A DNA stretch of 64,000 bases from contig MU266475.1 in assembly GCA_021014945.1 (NCBI GenBank), positions 1 to 64,000 on the forward strand, in the 5' to 3' direction. The notes below the pieces were generated by a model. The model ran no database searches, was not told the origin of the DNA, and was given only the letters and a program-made list of their open reading frames with translations. Shown piece after piece: positions 1 to 13,035 of the stretch (its first letter is position 1; every line of letters starts with the position of its first letter). The stretch comes from Leucogyrophana mollusca (taxonomy: Eukaryota; Basidiomycota; Agaricomycetes; Boletales). The position numbers and the translations under genes were made by a program.

Positions 1-509
1 CGGCGCGGGGCAGGGCCTGCTTTAGCACTCGACGTGGGCGAAGGCGGGGAGTTGAAGAATCAGAAGAAGTCGCACGCAACGGTGCCGTGGCCATGGACCG
101 CCCGCGGTCCACGACAGGTTCCGAAGCAGGGCGACAGCTTCGCGAAACCACGGCTACACGTTCGCCCCCCGAGACCATGGGTGGCTCGGGCGACGACCGC
201 GCAGATGAAAAGTGCGAAGGGTTGGAATATGATCCCTGAGAGTAGAGAGGAATGTTGAATTTCTACGGCAAGACACAAAATAAATGATAAACGTACCAAT
301 CCTTCCATGGTAATGGAGATCGACTCTATCTCGACCTTAATGGGCTTATCCTGGGGGTATCATAAACGACGGGAGGACTTGGAGATACGGATGATGCTCA
401 CCATTTCGAATGAGAGTCGGAGAGGAGAAGGAATGGCGCGGAATGTAGTCATGACCATTCCCTAAATGAATGTAAGCCAGAAGACAAAAGGTAGGAAAGA
501 GCGACTCAC

Positions 510-2694
510 GATGAGTGACAGAAGACCACCAAAGATAGCTATAGAATGCACGAGAGTACTCCAAGCCATCTCCAGGTAGACGACGAAAAAAGCACCCGCT
601 ACTGGACGGACCGAGCGCAGGAGCGCGAGGAAATCACCCAGGGAAAGCCAGGTCGGAAGTGACATCGTAGCAGACAGGGAAGGCGATTGGGATGTACAGA
701 ATCCAACCACCTTGCGAAGCTGCCTCATGAACCAGACGAGGAGCGCATACGTCGCACGCAGCTTGCCCCTCGTCCTATGTTGAGGCAGGACAAATCCGGC
801 TGAGGTTGTGCACACCCAAGACGGAATGCCCGAGACAACGAGCTCGACGATGAGCTCAAGCGAGCCGGCCACCTGTAGACCGCAATGAGTTAATGATCCA
901 TATACCCGATAAAGTGAAGCTTACCAGAGACAAGATCCCAACGACACAGTAGTTGTAGATGCCCACAAGCTGCAATATCTATAAGGCGCAATAGTTGACA
1001 CAAGAAGACATGAACACCGACTGTTTTGACATCTTCGAGCACGAACTCTGCAGCCTTTATCGCCTATAGTAACATTCAGCAACCATCGCTCGGAAAGAAA
1101 ACGAGGGACACTCACAAGGCCAAGGAAGCGGACGTATACTTCCATGAAGCTCGTGGCCTATGCACCTCTTTAGAATTCCGGCAAGGGAGAATAGCGAAAA
1201 GCTACATACCCAGCCAAGACACATGATGAACCACGAGAAGGCGGTGGCCGCTATGTGCCATGAATACGCGTTGCACTGAACTGCAATTGCGCACTGTGGA
1301 CGAATGAGCGTCGCCTCACAAGAAACGAGCCTGGCCAACAACTTACCAGCCAGATGAAGCGCAGAAATGGGACCTCAACCTGAAGGTGGGCAACGTGAGA
1401 CAGGCCTTCAAGTTCAGTCAAACGCCGAGGTAACGCACCACGAAGACGGCTGCCCCGAACACTCGGCGAAAGATACACGTCACGAAGCGTGGAGCCCATG
1501 CGAGCCAAACGGAATAAAAGTGACGCAAGCCCTCGAAAGCGTCGACCTTGAAAGTGGTGAAGGTCAGAGGCGAAAGTGGACCGTGGACAGGCAACTCACC
1601 AAACATGCCGGAAGAGCATCGTTTACGTCGGCGACCCACCAGTCAAACGCAGCCTGCCAGTCCTCTACATCTCCGGAGTGGGTGTACATGAGGTCGCGGA
1701 TCGCCACCTTGAGATTGCCGAAGAAGGTGGCGGCGACGAGAAAGCTGTGGCGGACGTGTGCCGGAACGGTCAACAGGAAGTCGGCTACAGCTCTGAGGGC
1801 ATTCGCGAACTGTCGTTATACTTCAATAAGCCAAAAAGCGAAATCATTCAAACCAAGATCACATACCACCACGTAGGTCCATGTGATGAAGCAATATAGT
1901 TGGGCCAGCTAAGAACCTTTAGATGAAAAGCTAACTGCATAGCGAGATGGGCATACCTTTGAGTAGAAGACGACAACCCAGCGACAGAAAGTCACCGCCT
2001 GCGCACTGATGAGATCGCGGCTAGGAGAACATAAGGCCGAACACATACCAGCGAACACAAGAAGACAATGTCGCGATAGACGTCCAATGTCTGTAACTAG
2101 TTTAGATCGTGGTGCGGATTGCAGTTAGAGCTACGTTACCAAAAAGCCAAGGTCGATGCCCAGCGTGACCCCTGACGCGCCCTTTTGAATAATTCAGCCG
2201 CCACAGAAGAGAGGACGAATTGGCACTCGCTTACCCAGTCGTAAAGCCAAATCGCAAAATATACACTGCGGGGTATCTGGAAGAACCATTGAGCATGATA
2301 TGAGTGGGAGCCATGGCGACGTGTCGCGTACTAGGCGTATGGCCCAACGGAGAACAATGAGGCCTAACAGCAGAGCAGTGCATACAGCATTGACCGTGAA
2401 CACGAGCTGTCGAAGAGATGAGCACCCGTGACGCGGAGTGAATAAGTGATAGCATACCCAAGACCGAGAGTGTCGCGTCGCAATGAGTTCCCGCAGCGCG
2501 CACGCGCCCGACAGTGCCGCCGGCTCTCGCATCGCATATGCGACTCCAATTCCGACGATGACTCCGGCGAGGCATGGAACGGACCCAAACACTCGATAGA
2601 TAAGTGCCGTAGTCCAAGGGATGAAGTAGACAACGATGGCGCTGAGCCCCATCACCCCACGAACAAGGCCAAAGAGTGCTGTGGAGAGATCCAT
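510..2694 (-). CDS. Spliced multi-pass membrane protein, unrecognised family
   Basis: I do not recognise the family. Hydrophobic exons with good splice signals lie on the minus strand. The most upstream candidate starts at 2694 (MDLSTALFG) and carries two predicted membrane spans. Another begins near 1797 after a CAG acceptor and reads AVADFLLTVPAHVRHSF. A short exon near 1207-1275 ends in FSWFIMCLGW before a GTATGT donor. The exons at 969-925 (15 codons, LVGIYNYCVVGILSL) and 872-510 join in frame across a GTAAGC/CAG intron, and the second ends at a GTGAGT donor. Several of these segments are long enough to cross a membrane. More exons may lie below 460, and the joins between 2194 and 1797 are unresolved. 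It could be two neighbouring genes rather than one, or a partly decayed one. Confidence 0.35.
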
Positions 2695-2760
2695 GGTCGT
2701 TTGAGAGATACGCAGGTATGTTGTATATGTAGGGGAGAGATGATGGCGGGGGGAAACTGA

Positions 2761-3620
2761 GGACTGTTCAATTGAATATGTCAGTACTTATACAATATCT
2801 GTAACCACACAAATCAAAACAGCGCGTCGCGATCGACTGGCTTGTTGATTTTGGTGGTTGTCAGAATTTGGTGCCCGCTGAATGGAACGTTTGAGGGTTT
2901 GAGGTCGGAGCCTCGCCATAATTTTACGCGTCATAATAGGCGCGAGAGAAGCCTTCCGGGGAGCAGTACACCCAGGTAAGAGGATGGCGTGCACCCCCGA
3001 AGTCGACTGGAAGGCAGACACAGTCACTATTTCCGCATTTGGATGCGCGCACGGCGTTTGTTTGTGTCTATTTACCACGGCCTTTGGAATTCAACAGGAG
3101 CAAATAATATTAATTATGGAATACGCCCAATTCCTCACCAAGAGTTGACCAAATGCTTTCCATCAAGTTTCCTACGATTTTGCCAGCCGAGATAACACGT
3201 TTACGCACTGAATCCGTGCCAGTTTGAACAAACGTTCATGAAGGAGTTGTACCGCAAGAGCGAAGAGCATAGCGGAAGCGCGTTCCTTTTCCGTTGGTTC
3301 GGGTGGATATGAACCCCCCCAGCTAAACTGAGCACCACGGGAAACAGGACCAACCCCTGGTGCTACACAGCATAAGAGCGTGGCGGAAGCGCATTATTTT
3401 TCCGTTTTGGGTTGGAGTGGATGTGATGACCGCTCAACGTCGATCTAGGCCCAGCGGTACGTCGTGAACGAATTATACAAGCTAGAGGCGACCGCGCAGG
3501 TGGGCTATTCATCGTACAGCTTCCCCGAATGTGCGCACTTTTCATCGGTGGTGAACACTCCCGGCAACCCCGCCCACATCACGAAGGACTGTTTGTAGGC
3601 GAACACCATTCACAGCAAGA
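2761..3620. other. Intergenic stretch without a recognisable gene
   Basis: No open frame here shows a family motif or a convincing exon chain. The only structure seen is an imperfect direct repeat at 3264-3312 and 3375-3426. Confidence 0.6.
3264..3426. repeat. Imperfect direct repeat, about 50 bp, two copies
   Basis: Copy one (3264-3312) and copy two (3375-3426) share AGAGC-T-GCGGAAGCGC, then a TTTTCCGTT run and GGTGGAT/GAGTGGAT followed by ATGA or GTGA. The copies start 111 bp apart. They lie just upstream of the isoleucyl-tRNA synthetase relic and could be remnants of a mobile sequence or a local slip duplication. Confidence 0.55.
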
Positions 3621-4490
3621 AGCGAAGGATCGTCGTGGTTACTTTCGGACGTTTGAGTGCCAGTGTGCGGTGTGTCGGGTGCTCATCCCTGCGCAGGTGT
3701 CGGACACGATGACTTCTGTCATGGCTCCTGTTCTACCTCATGTCGCTGAGGAGATCCACGGCGTTTTGCGAGAGGACGAGAGCGAGTCCCATTCGGCGCC
3801 ACTATCCTTCTTCACGAAGGCGTGGTCCCCGTTGGCGAGTCGACTTCTTCTCGTCTGTTCTACGCTGCGGATGTTTAGCGGAGATGACAAAGCACAGAAT
3901 GGCAAGACCCTCAAGCGGGACGCGATGTGACAGATCTGCTACGCGTTCGTACTGTGGTGCTCTCACTGCTGGAGAAAGCTCGTAAGGACAAGTGTGTGGC
4001 GGATGTATGCGGCCCCGGTGGAGTGTGATACAACCAGCGAACCCGTATAGGAACCTGAAGAGCTCGCTTGAAGCAGAGGTAGACTTGATCATTCCGAATG
4101 GCATGGCAGACGGCCTGAAATGCTGAAGCTTTTGGATCATGAGGGTGGGTGATTTAGCACTGTACTTCAATTTGACGTTCATCTAACTTGCTATGGACAG
4201 AGAGCTTCCTAAAGACCCTCTTTCTCGTATCCAATGTTGAGATAACAAACGAAGGGTCTCTAGGTGCGACGACGCCAGAGCGGTCCTTCATTGCCTCGAT
4301 GCCTCTTCAGGGTAAGTCTCACCACTGTTGCTTCCATCGCTCACATGCTCATGTACTCTGTTCAGCCTCCGAGCACGAACTATCCATCCGCGTCTGCCCC
4401 GCTTCCCAGAACAAATGTCCGTGTTGCTGGATGAACACTCGGACTGACGAGCATGAATTGTGTCCGCGGCGCGACGATGCGGTTGCTGGA
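3620..4490 (+). pseudogene. Relic of isoleucyl-tRNA synthetase C-terminal region (mitochondrial type)
   Basis: Frame-broken but clear pieces of class I IleRS follow each other in the correct order. TMTSVMAPVLPHVAEEIHG and FFTKAWSPLAS come first near 3706-3840. After a frame change, DVTDLLRVRTVVLSLLEKA follows near 3920-3980. LKSSLEAEVDLIIPNGMAD near 4060-4110 runs into a stop, and KTLFLVSNVEITNEGSLGA follows near 4200. An intact-looking intron (about 4312-4365) precedes SEHELSIRVCPASQNKCPCCW. The last piece is the C-terminal zinc-binding domain of IleRS. Its second cysteine pair, normally CxRC, reads LCPRR here. Several frameshifts, a stop and no aminoacylation core upstream show a truncated, dead copy. 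A functional IleRS gene must exist elsewhere in the genome. Confidence 0.85.
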
Positions 4491-4779
4491 GATCATTTTT
4501 CGTACATTCATTACATCTATTTGAATCATTAGACTCACTCGCCGTAGCATAACGTTGGCTTTCCCGCTCAACCCCATCTCCATTGCTCACAGACTTCATT
4601 CCTTATCCTAATGCACATCCTTTTTGGGCGCGAACCAAATATTGGATCTTAAGGCTCTTGCCAAACAATACCACACAGCGACTATCGAACGACGTCATGA
4701 ATAATATTAATCACTGATCACTCGCCGACTCTCCAGCATTCCTTTACAACCCACCACCCACATTGATATCGGCGACAAC

Positions 4780-5724
4780 ATGGTAAAAGCGTTGATACTC
4801 ATCGCAGATGGGACGGAGGAGATGGAATTGTTCGTCATGCATTTTTGGTTCACCAGACCCAAGTCACTAACCCAAAGCCCACCTATAGCACAATCACATA
4901 TGACACGCTCGTGCGCGCTGGCGTGGAATGCACCTCTGCCTTAGCGGTGGACGCGACACCGCCTCCAGCTTCTGACACGAGCCCTGTACTGGCAGTGTGC
5001 TCCAGGGGTGTCAAGATCCTGCCAGACATAACTCTTGACCCGTTGCAGGCTGGCCCCGTGTGTTCAATCACATTGGGGTTATCTGGTCATATCTAATGTC
5101 TCTGCGTTGTTCTCGTAGGACAAGTATGATGCGCTTATTATACCTGGTGGTCTCAAAGGCGCCGAGACCATCTCGAATTCGTCCCCGGTTCAAAACCTCA
5201 TTCGGGCATACCACGACTACGAGGAGAAGAGGGTCATTGGTATGATCTGTGCCGGTAAGACCTCATCGCTGATGCACGAGACAGATTGCTGATCACAGCT
5301 GAGCAGGCTCAATGGCAGCCCTACGGGCTTCGCTACCACGTCAAGCACTGACCTCGCACCCGGTCGTTAAAGAGCAGCTTGAAAATGGTGAGCATCGGTT
5401 GTAGAATATCGATGGGGTTACCTGACGTGTTGCAGGATTCGAGTATAAAGAAGACAGCGTCGTTGTCAGTGATAGGCTGGTTACCAGGTGGGTCGATTGT
5501 CTCTTACCAGGGCACCTGCTAACAGTGATTGCACACCGCTAGTCGTGGGCCAGGTAAGTATTTAGTGTTGGGTTCGTCGGTTCTTTGACGTGACGAGGTG
5601 TCGTTTCCCTCGCTCAGGAACGGCCTTTCCCTTTGCCCTCACGCTTGTCGAACTGTTGTGTGGTGCTGAAAAGCGCGCCGAGGTCTTCAGCCCGATGATT
5701 TTCCCTGCTGGGACGCCCTTCTAG
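4780..5724 (+). CDS. DJ-1/PfpI family protein (DJ-1/PARK7-like)
   Basis: The exons are 4780-4829, 4889-5057, 5119-5254, 5307-5387, 5436-5487, 5543-5553 and 5618-5724. All introns are GT-AG and the product is about 200 residues, the usual DJ-1 length. It opens with MVKALILIADGTEEMEF, where the first Glu of EEME matches the conserved active-site Glu18. DALIIPGG and the nucleophile-elbow motif MICAGS follow; the Cys in MICAGS is the reactive Cys106 equivalent and its glycine codon is split by an intron. The end reads GTAFPFALTLVELLCG. DJ-1 proteins act as redox-sensitive cytoplasmic or mitochondrial protectants, and glyoxalase or deglycase activity has been reported for the family. The sixth exon is only 11 nt. 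The prolyl-tRNA synthetase gene follows on the same strand. Confidence 0.9.
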
Positions 5725-5959
5725 TCGTCCAACGTTGGCACGCGTCTCCGATGACTCCGTACCGGAGCGGCGATAAAATCTACTTTGCTGTAGTAGACAG
5801 AGTGAATGTAAAATATGCTTCCTACTGAGTCGTGTGCATTGGCGAACAGCTTTACGTGAAGGCCGGCGGTACAGGTCGCGCTTGTGGCTTGTAAGCCTTC
5901 TCATTTTCTCTTTTCTGTTTACTGTGCTAGTGTGAAGGTCGACGGTCTGCAGCTGTCGA

Positions 5960-8778
<2,819 letters not shown>

Positions 8779-10530
8779 TTCTACTAGAGTTGCTGGGGAG
8801 GCTGAGGGTAGCTTTGCTGTTGAATGTGTGTACGGTATTCATGACGCTTGTTCGAGTCGGGGACACAGCTGAACACTGAGTAATAAGTGGTAGAAATGAG
8901 AGGACCCGACTGCGCAATGCCTCGTCGATTAGGGGGAAGGTGAAGAAAGAAATTTTCTGCCGCAATACCACACATACACGTGCCGGATGAATATTAGAGT
9001 TGGCATCGGAAGTCTTCCTGGTGACCAGGAAATGTACACGAGACCTCCAACTACCTCAGGCGCGTCATTATCATAGAGACTATGCCGTTACCATCTTGAG
9101 ACTCTTGCTGAGGATGTCTCAGTTCGCAAACGAGCTTGTATCACAAGTACAGACAACGGCGGGGCTTACGATGCAGCTGAGCATCGCGGGACGATCTGTG
9201 TCCAACGTAGTTCCAATAATATTGGACTCTTTCCCACGTCGAATCGTCGACTCGATCCAGCTCGATCCTCGTTGAAGAGCCATCCTTCAGCTACGCGGCG
9301 AGGAACCAAAGCTTCAGATCTCCAGGCGTTGGCGCGAACTCGACGTGCCCTTTGACTCATTGGACTGAAGCTGAGATCCGTCATCAATCCCAGCCCCAAG
9401 CCGTTCGAACGTCAGCGAAAGAGCGTGCCCTGCTTACTGCTTGCTCAACGTGCCAGCTAGTGCTTATTCGGATACATAAATCACCTTGTCGCAGTGCCGT
9501 CGGGATGTGTTCCGGGCCTCCGACTGTCCTGAGCCACCGGTCCGGAGATGCTGAGAGCCAGGCTCAGAGCCTGAAGGGACTCAGGGGAGTGACTCGAGTT
9601 TCGTTGGGAGACGCCCAACTCCGACGGTGTGCTTATCCAGCCCACTAAAGACTTTGACAGCTGCGACGATTTTGACGTGGTGATAGCGTTGACCGACTGC
9701 CACGTCTTTTGAAAACACGAGAAATCTAAACCTCGAACAAAGGCTTCTCGCACCGACGGACCCGACACTTGTCTCCTGAGCCCTGGCCCATGGGGTGGCA
9801 ATTTCATTTTTCCCATTCTTGTTCCCAGATCAGGTGGAGGTCAACTCAGCGGCGCCATGTCCCTGACGCGGATCGGAAAAGGCCCGGTTATGTCGTTCTC
9901 CCGATTATTTTTTGCCAGCAAGGCAGACAGGAGGATGACAGTCTAGTTGACATTAGACAAGGGACGGCACCTCGCAACCCTGACGTCGCAGTGGCCTTCG
10001 TCAGCGTCTGTCAGCGTTCGTGCAGTGGCCGGCGGTCATCAGGCGTAAAGACTCGAAAGAGACTCCATCAGTTGGGAAGGAAGCAACGCAAGGCAACGCA
10101 ACGCAAAATGCTCTGCAATCAGGCACCATGTTTCATCAATCAAATCATGCATGCTTCGCCAACTCACACAAGATGGAGCTTCTTGAAAGAATTGTTGACA
10201 TCTCCCCACGTTCTCCACTTTACCGGGGTTCTGCCTGGGGTTCTTTCAAGCAGAAGGCCATTTGCCTGCTGTGGAGGGCAGCCCGAAGGCTCAACCGAAA
10301 GGCTGCAGTACATTGCAAGGCAGTTCCGGTACCGGCGTTCTTTTTGCCTTTCGACGGAACTCGACTCTATCCATTTTGCGCCCATGCATGGTTTGACAGC
10401 TTCATGTGCTGTTGGGCTAAAGGTTACGGCCTCATGATCAGTAAATACCGTCTTCGGAAGTTGGGACGAGTGATTCAAATCACCCCACTAGACCCGCATG
10501 GTCAGCTGCTAGTTTGGTTGCCTGGCCGGT
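8779..10530. other. Long intergenic region, no gene seen
   Basis: About 1.75 kb separates the ProRS stop from the sugar transporter promoter. Open frames here (for example 9769-10437 and 10020-10538) lack family motifs, have poor codon texture and overlap each other on the same strand. The distal part is probably the upstream regulatory region of the transporter. Confidence 0.6.
10204..10240. promoter_or_regulatory. Cluster of three CreA/Mig1-type (SYGGRG) motif matches
   Basis: CCCCAC at 10204-10209 (GTGGGG on the other strand), CCGGGG at 10223-10228 and CTGGGG at 10235-10240 all fit the fungal carbon-catabolite repressor consensus SYGGRG. They lie about 370-400 bp upstream of the sugar transporter start. 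The motif is short and degenerate, so the clustering is only suggestive. Confidence 0.35.
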
Positions 10531-10533
10531 CGC

Positions 10534-10540
10534 TATAAAG
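10534..10540 (+). promoter_or_regulatory. TATA box of the sugar transporter
   Basis: TATAAAG lies 70 bp upstream of the ATG at 10610, a normal distance for a fungal promoter with a 30-50 nt leader. Confidence 0.6.
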
Positions 10541-10609
10541 TCCAGGGTCCAACTTTGTTTACTGCAAGTGAGCTTTCTTCCTGCTTCCCTGTCCTGAAGA
10601 ACAGTCACC

Positions 10610-12673
10610 ATGGGCAAAGGGGTACGTGCTCACTGTTAATGCTCGTTGGTCGACGAGGCTCACGTTACCCGAACCGATTAGTACAACACGCGTATCGCCT
10701 CAAATCCCGTAAGTTGGTTCTGCAAAATGTTTTGGGCAGGGTGCTAAGGTAGTTGGCGCAATCCAGTACATCGTAGGCTCGTTTGCATGTATTGGCGGAG
10801 GTCTCTTCGGTCTGGACATTTCGTCCATGTCCGGAGTGCTTAACGTGAGTGTCTTTGCCAATTTACTTTTCTGCGGCGACTGACCGAGCTGGCGCAATGA
10901 CAGAACAATGCCTACCTCAGTACCTTCCATAGCGTGTGTATTCCTTTATTTTCATTGGTGTCGTTCATCTCAAAATATGCTTTCTAGCCTGGATCCAATG
11001 CACAAGGTGCTATCGTCGCCGCCATGCCCGCTGGATCCTTCGTCGGCTCTCTCGCCGTTGCTTACTTGGCTGATCGTATTGGCCGTAAAAATACGATCAT
11101 CTACGCTGGTCTCATCTGGGTTATCGGTTCCATCTTGCAGTGTGCCTCCGTCGTATGTGTACTTCGCTCAGCCTCCCAGCTGCTTTCTGACTGTATTTGC
11201 GCAGAACCGTGGCATGCTTGTTGTCGGTCGTGTCATCTCCGGTCTCTCTGTCGGTCTCTCGTCCACGGTTGTTCCTATCTATCAATCCGAGATCACTGCG
11301 CCTGCTATCCGTGGCCGTCTCGTCGCCATGCAGCAATGGTCGATCACATGGGGTATCATGCTTCAATACTTCGTGCAATTTGGCTGCTCGTACATTAATG
11401 GCACCGCTTCCTTCCGTATTCCATGGGGTCTGCAAATGATCCCCGCTATCATCTTGTCCGTTGGCATGTTGTGGTTCCCCGAATCACCACGTTGGCTCGT
11501 TGACCACAACCGGTAAGTCATGCTCCGTGCGCGTTTAGATAAGAGCTGATTGGATATCCGCCGCCAGTGAAACCGAGGCTCTTGAGATCCTTGCCGATCT
11601 TCATGGTGGAGGCAATCAGCAAGATGAGCTTGTGGTTCTCGAGTTTGAGGAAATCAAACAGCAGGTATACTTCGAGCGCACGGAGGGTGCCAAATCCTAT
11701 CTCGATCTCCTCAAGCCTGGTGTCTTCCGCCGTGTTGGTCTTGGATGCTCGCTCCAGATGTGGTCTCAGCTTACCGGTATGAACGTCATGATGTGCGTGA
11801 TATTTATGGCTTCTTGTCATCAGAAGTGATGGCTGATCATGTGCTTCCTCGCCTTCTAACCATCAGGTATTACATCGTCTACGTGTTCCAGGGTGCCGGT
11901 CTGACTGGTCGTCGTGGTAACCTCATTGCCGACTCCGTGCAGTATGTTCTCAATGTTGCCTTCACGGGTACGATTGCACAATCTGGATCCATCATCTGGC
12001 ACTAACGAGTTCTGCAGTCCCTGCCATCATCTACATCGACAAATGGGGTCGCCGTCCCATGCTTATCATCGGAACCATCCTCATGGGCTTCTTCCTGATG
12101 CTCGTTGGTGGTCTCCAAGGCCGCTTTGGACAGTGGGGCGAGATCGATGGCGCTGGTAAGTCTTGGCCCGCTTATTTTCCACAGCCATGCTGACTCCTAT
12201 GTACAGCCGTGTGGGTCATTAACGGCCATGAGGCGGCTACTAAGGCTATCATCGTGTGCTCTTATCTCTTCGTCTCGTCCTTCGCCATCACCATGGGTCC
12301 CGTATCTTGGACATACCCCGCCGAGATCTTCCCCATGCGTGTCCGTGGAAAGGCTGTTTCGCTCGCCACCGCTGCCAACTGGGCCTTCAACTTCGCCCTC
12401 GCATGGGCCGTGCCTCCTGGTCTTGCCAACATCGCGTGGAAGACCTACTTCATTTTCGCGACGTTCAACTTCGCCGCCTGCATCCACTTCTTCTTCTGCT
12501 TCCCCGAGACGTCCCAGCGAACCCTTGAGGAGATCGAGGATGTGTTCAACCAGGGCCACATCTTCAGCGCCTGGGCTATCTCTCGCGATGTCGGCAAGAG
12601 GAACTTGCAAGATGTCCTTGCGGAGAAGCGAGTCGATGAGAAGGAGGACTCGATCGGCAAGAATGAGCCTTGA
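10610..12673 (+). CDS. MFS hexose/sugar transporter
   Basis: This is a sugar:H+ symporter-type plasma-membrane carrier of the MFS sugar porter family, about 520 residues with 12 expected spans. Exons: 10610-10620 (approximate end), 10682-10708, 10740-10844, 10904-10933, 10988-11152, 11205-11512, 11568-11792, 11867-11967, 12018-12155 and 12207-12673. Family signatures are visible: GGLFGLDISSMSG in span 1, the loop motif LADRIGRK, GRVISGLSVG, PIYQSEITAPAIRGR, PESPRWLVD at the end of the N-half, QLTGMNVM in span 7, DKWGRRP and the C-terminal PETSQRTLEEIEDVF. The gene begins with very short exons, as is common for basidiomycete hexose transporters. A TATA box and a cluster of putative catabolite-repressor sites lie upstream. 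Substrate cannot be read from sequence; glucose or another hexose is likely. Confidence 0.93.
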
Positions 12674-13035
12674 GAGTGTTTTACTCCGATTGTTATACTT
12701 TCTCGTTTCCATAGTGTACTTGTTCTCCTCGTTATTAGCATGACGATTTTATGAGGTTCCTCGCCACTTTCCCGGATTTTTCGGAGGAGTCTACAAATGC
12801 CAACACGGACTGGCAACATCTCATCTAGCATGAAACAAGTTGTGATCCATGGGAATATATACTGCAGGCTACTGTAAGATCGATGGTCACAGTCACCAGG
12901 GATGATTTGAAGATGTCGGAGAAGACCTGGAAGTCGTCTCTTTCTCTTCCGCTTCCGAGTCATTCGTGAAGGCTTGGTGAAATCACATGAACTTATACCG
13001 TGACTGCACCACCTTTGACCATACAATATCTCAAC

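Noticed and set aside
2788..3078. Minus frame of 96 codons near the direct repeat
   Set aside because: Composition is random-like and it has no motif and no conserved neighbour exon.
9769..10538. Two overlapping open frames of 170-220 codons upstream of the sugar transporter
   Set aside because: They overlap in different frames, lack motifs and have no plausible splice partners; the stretch fits an upstream regulatory region.
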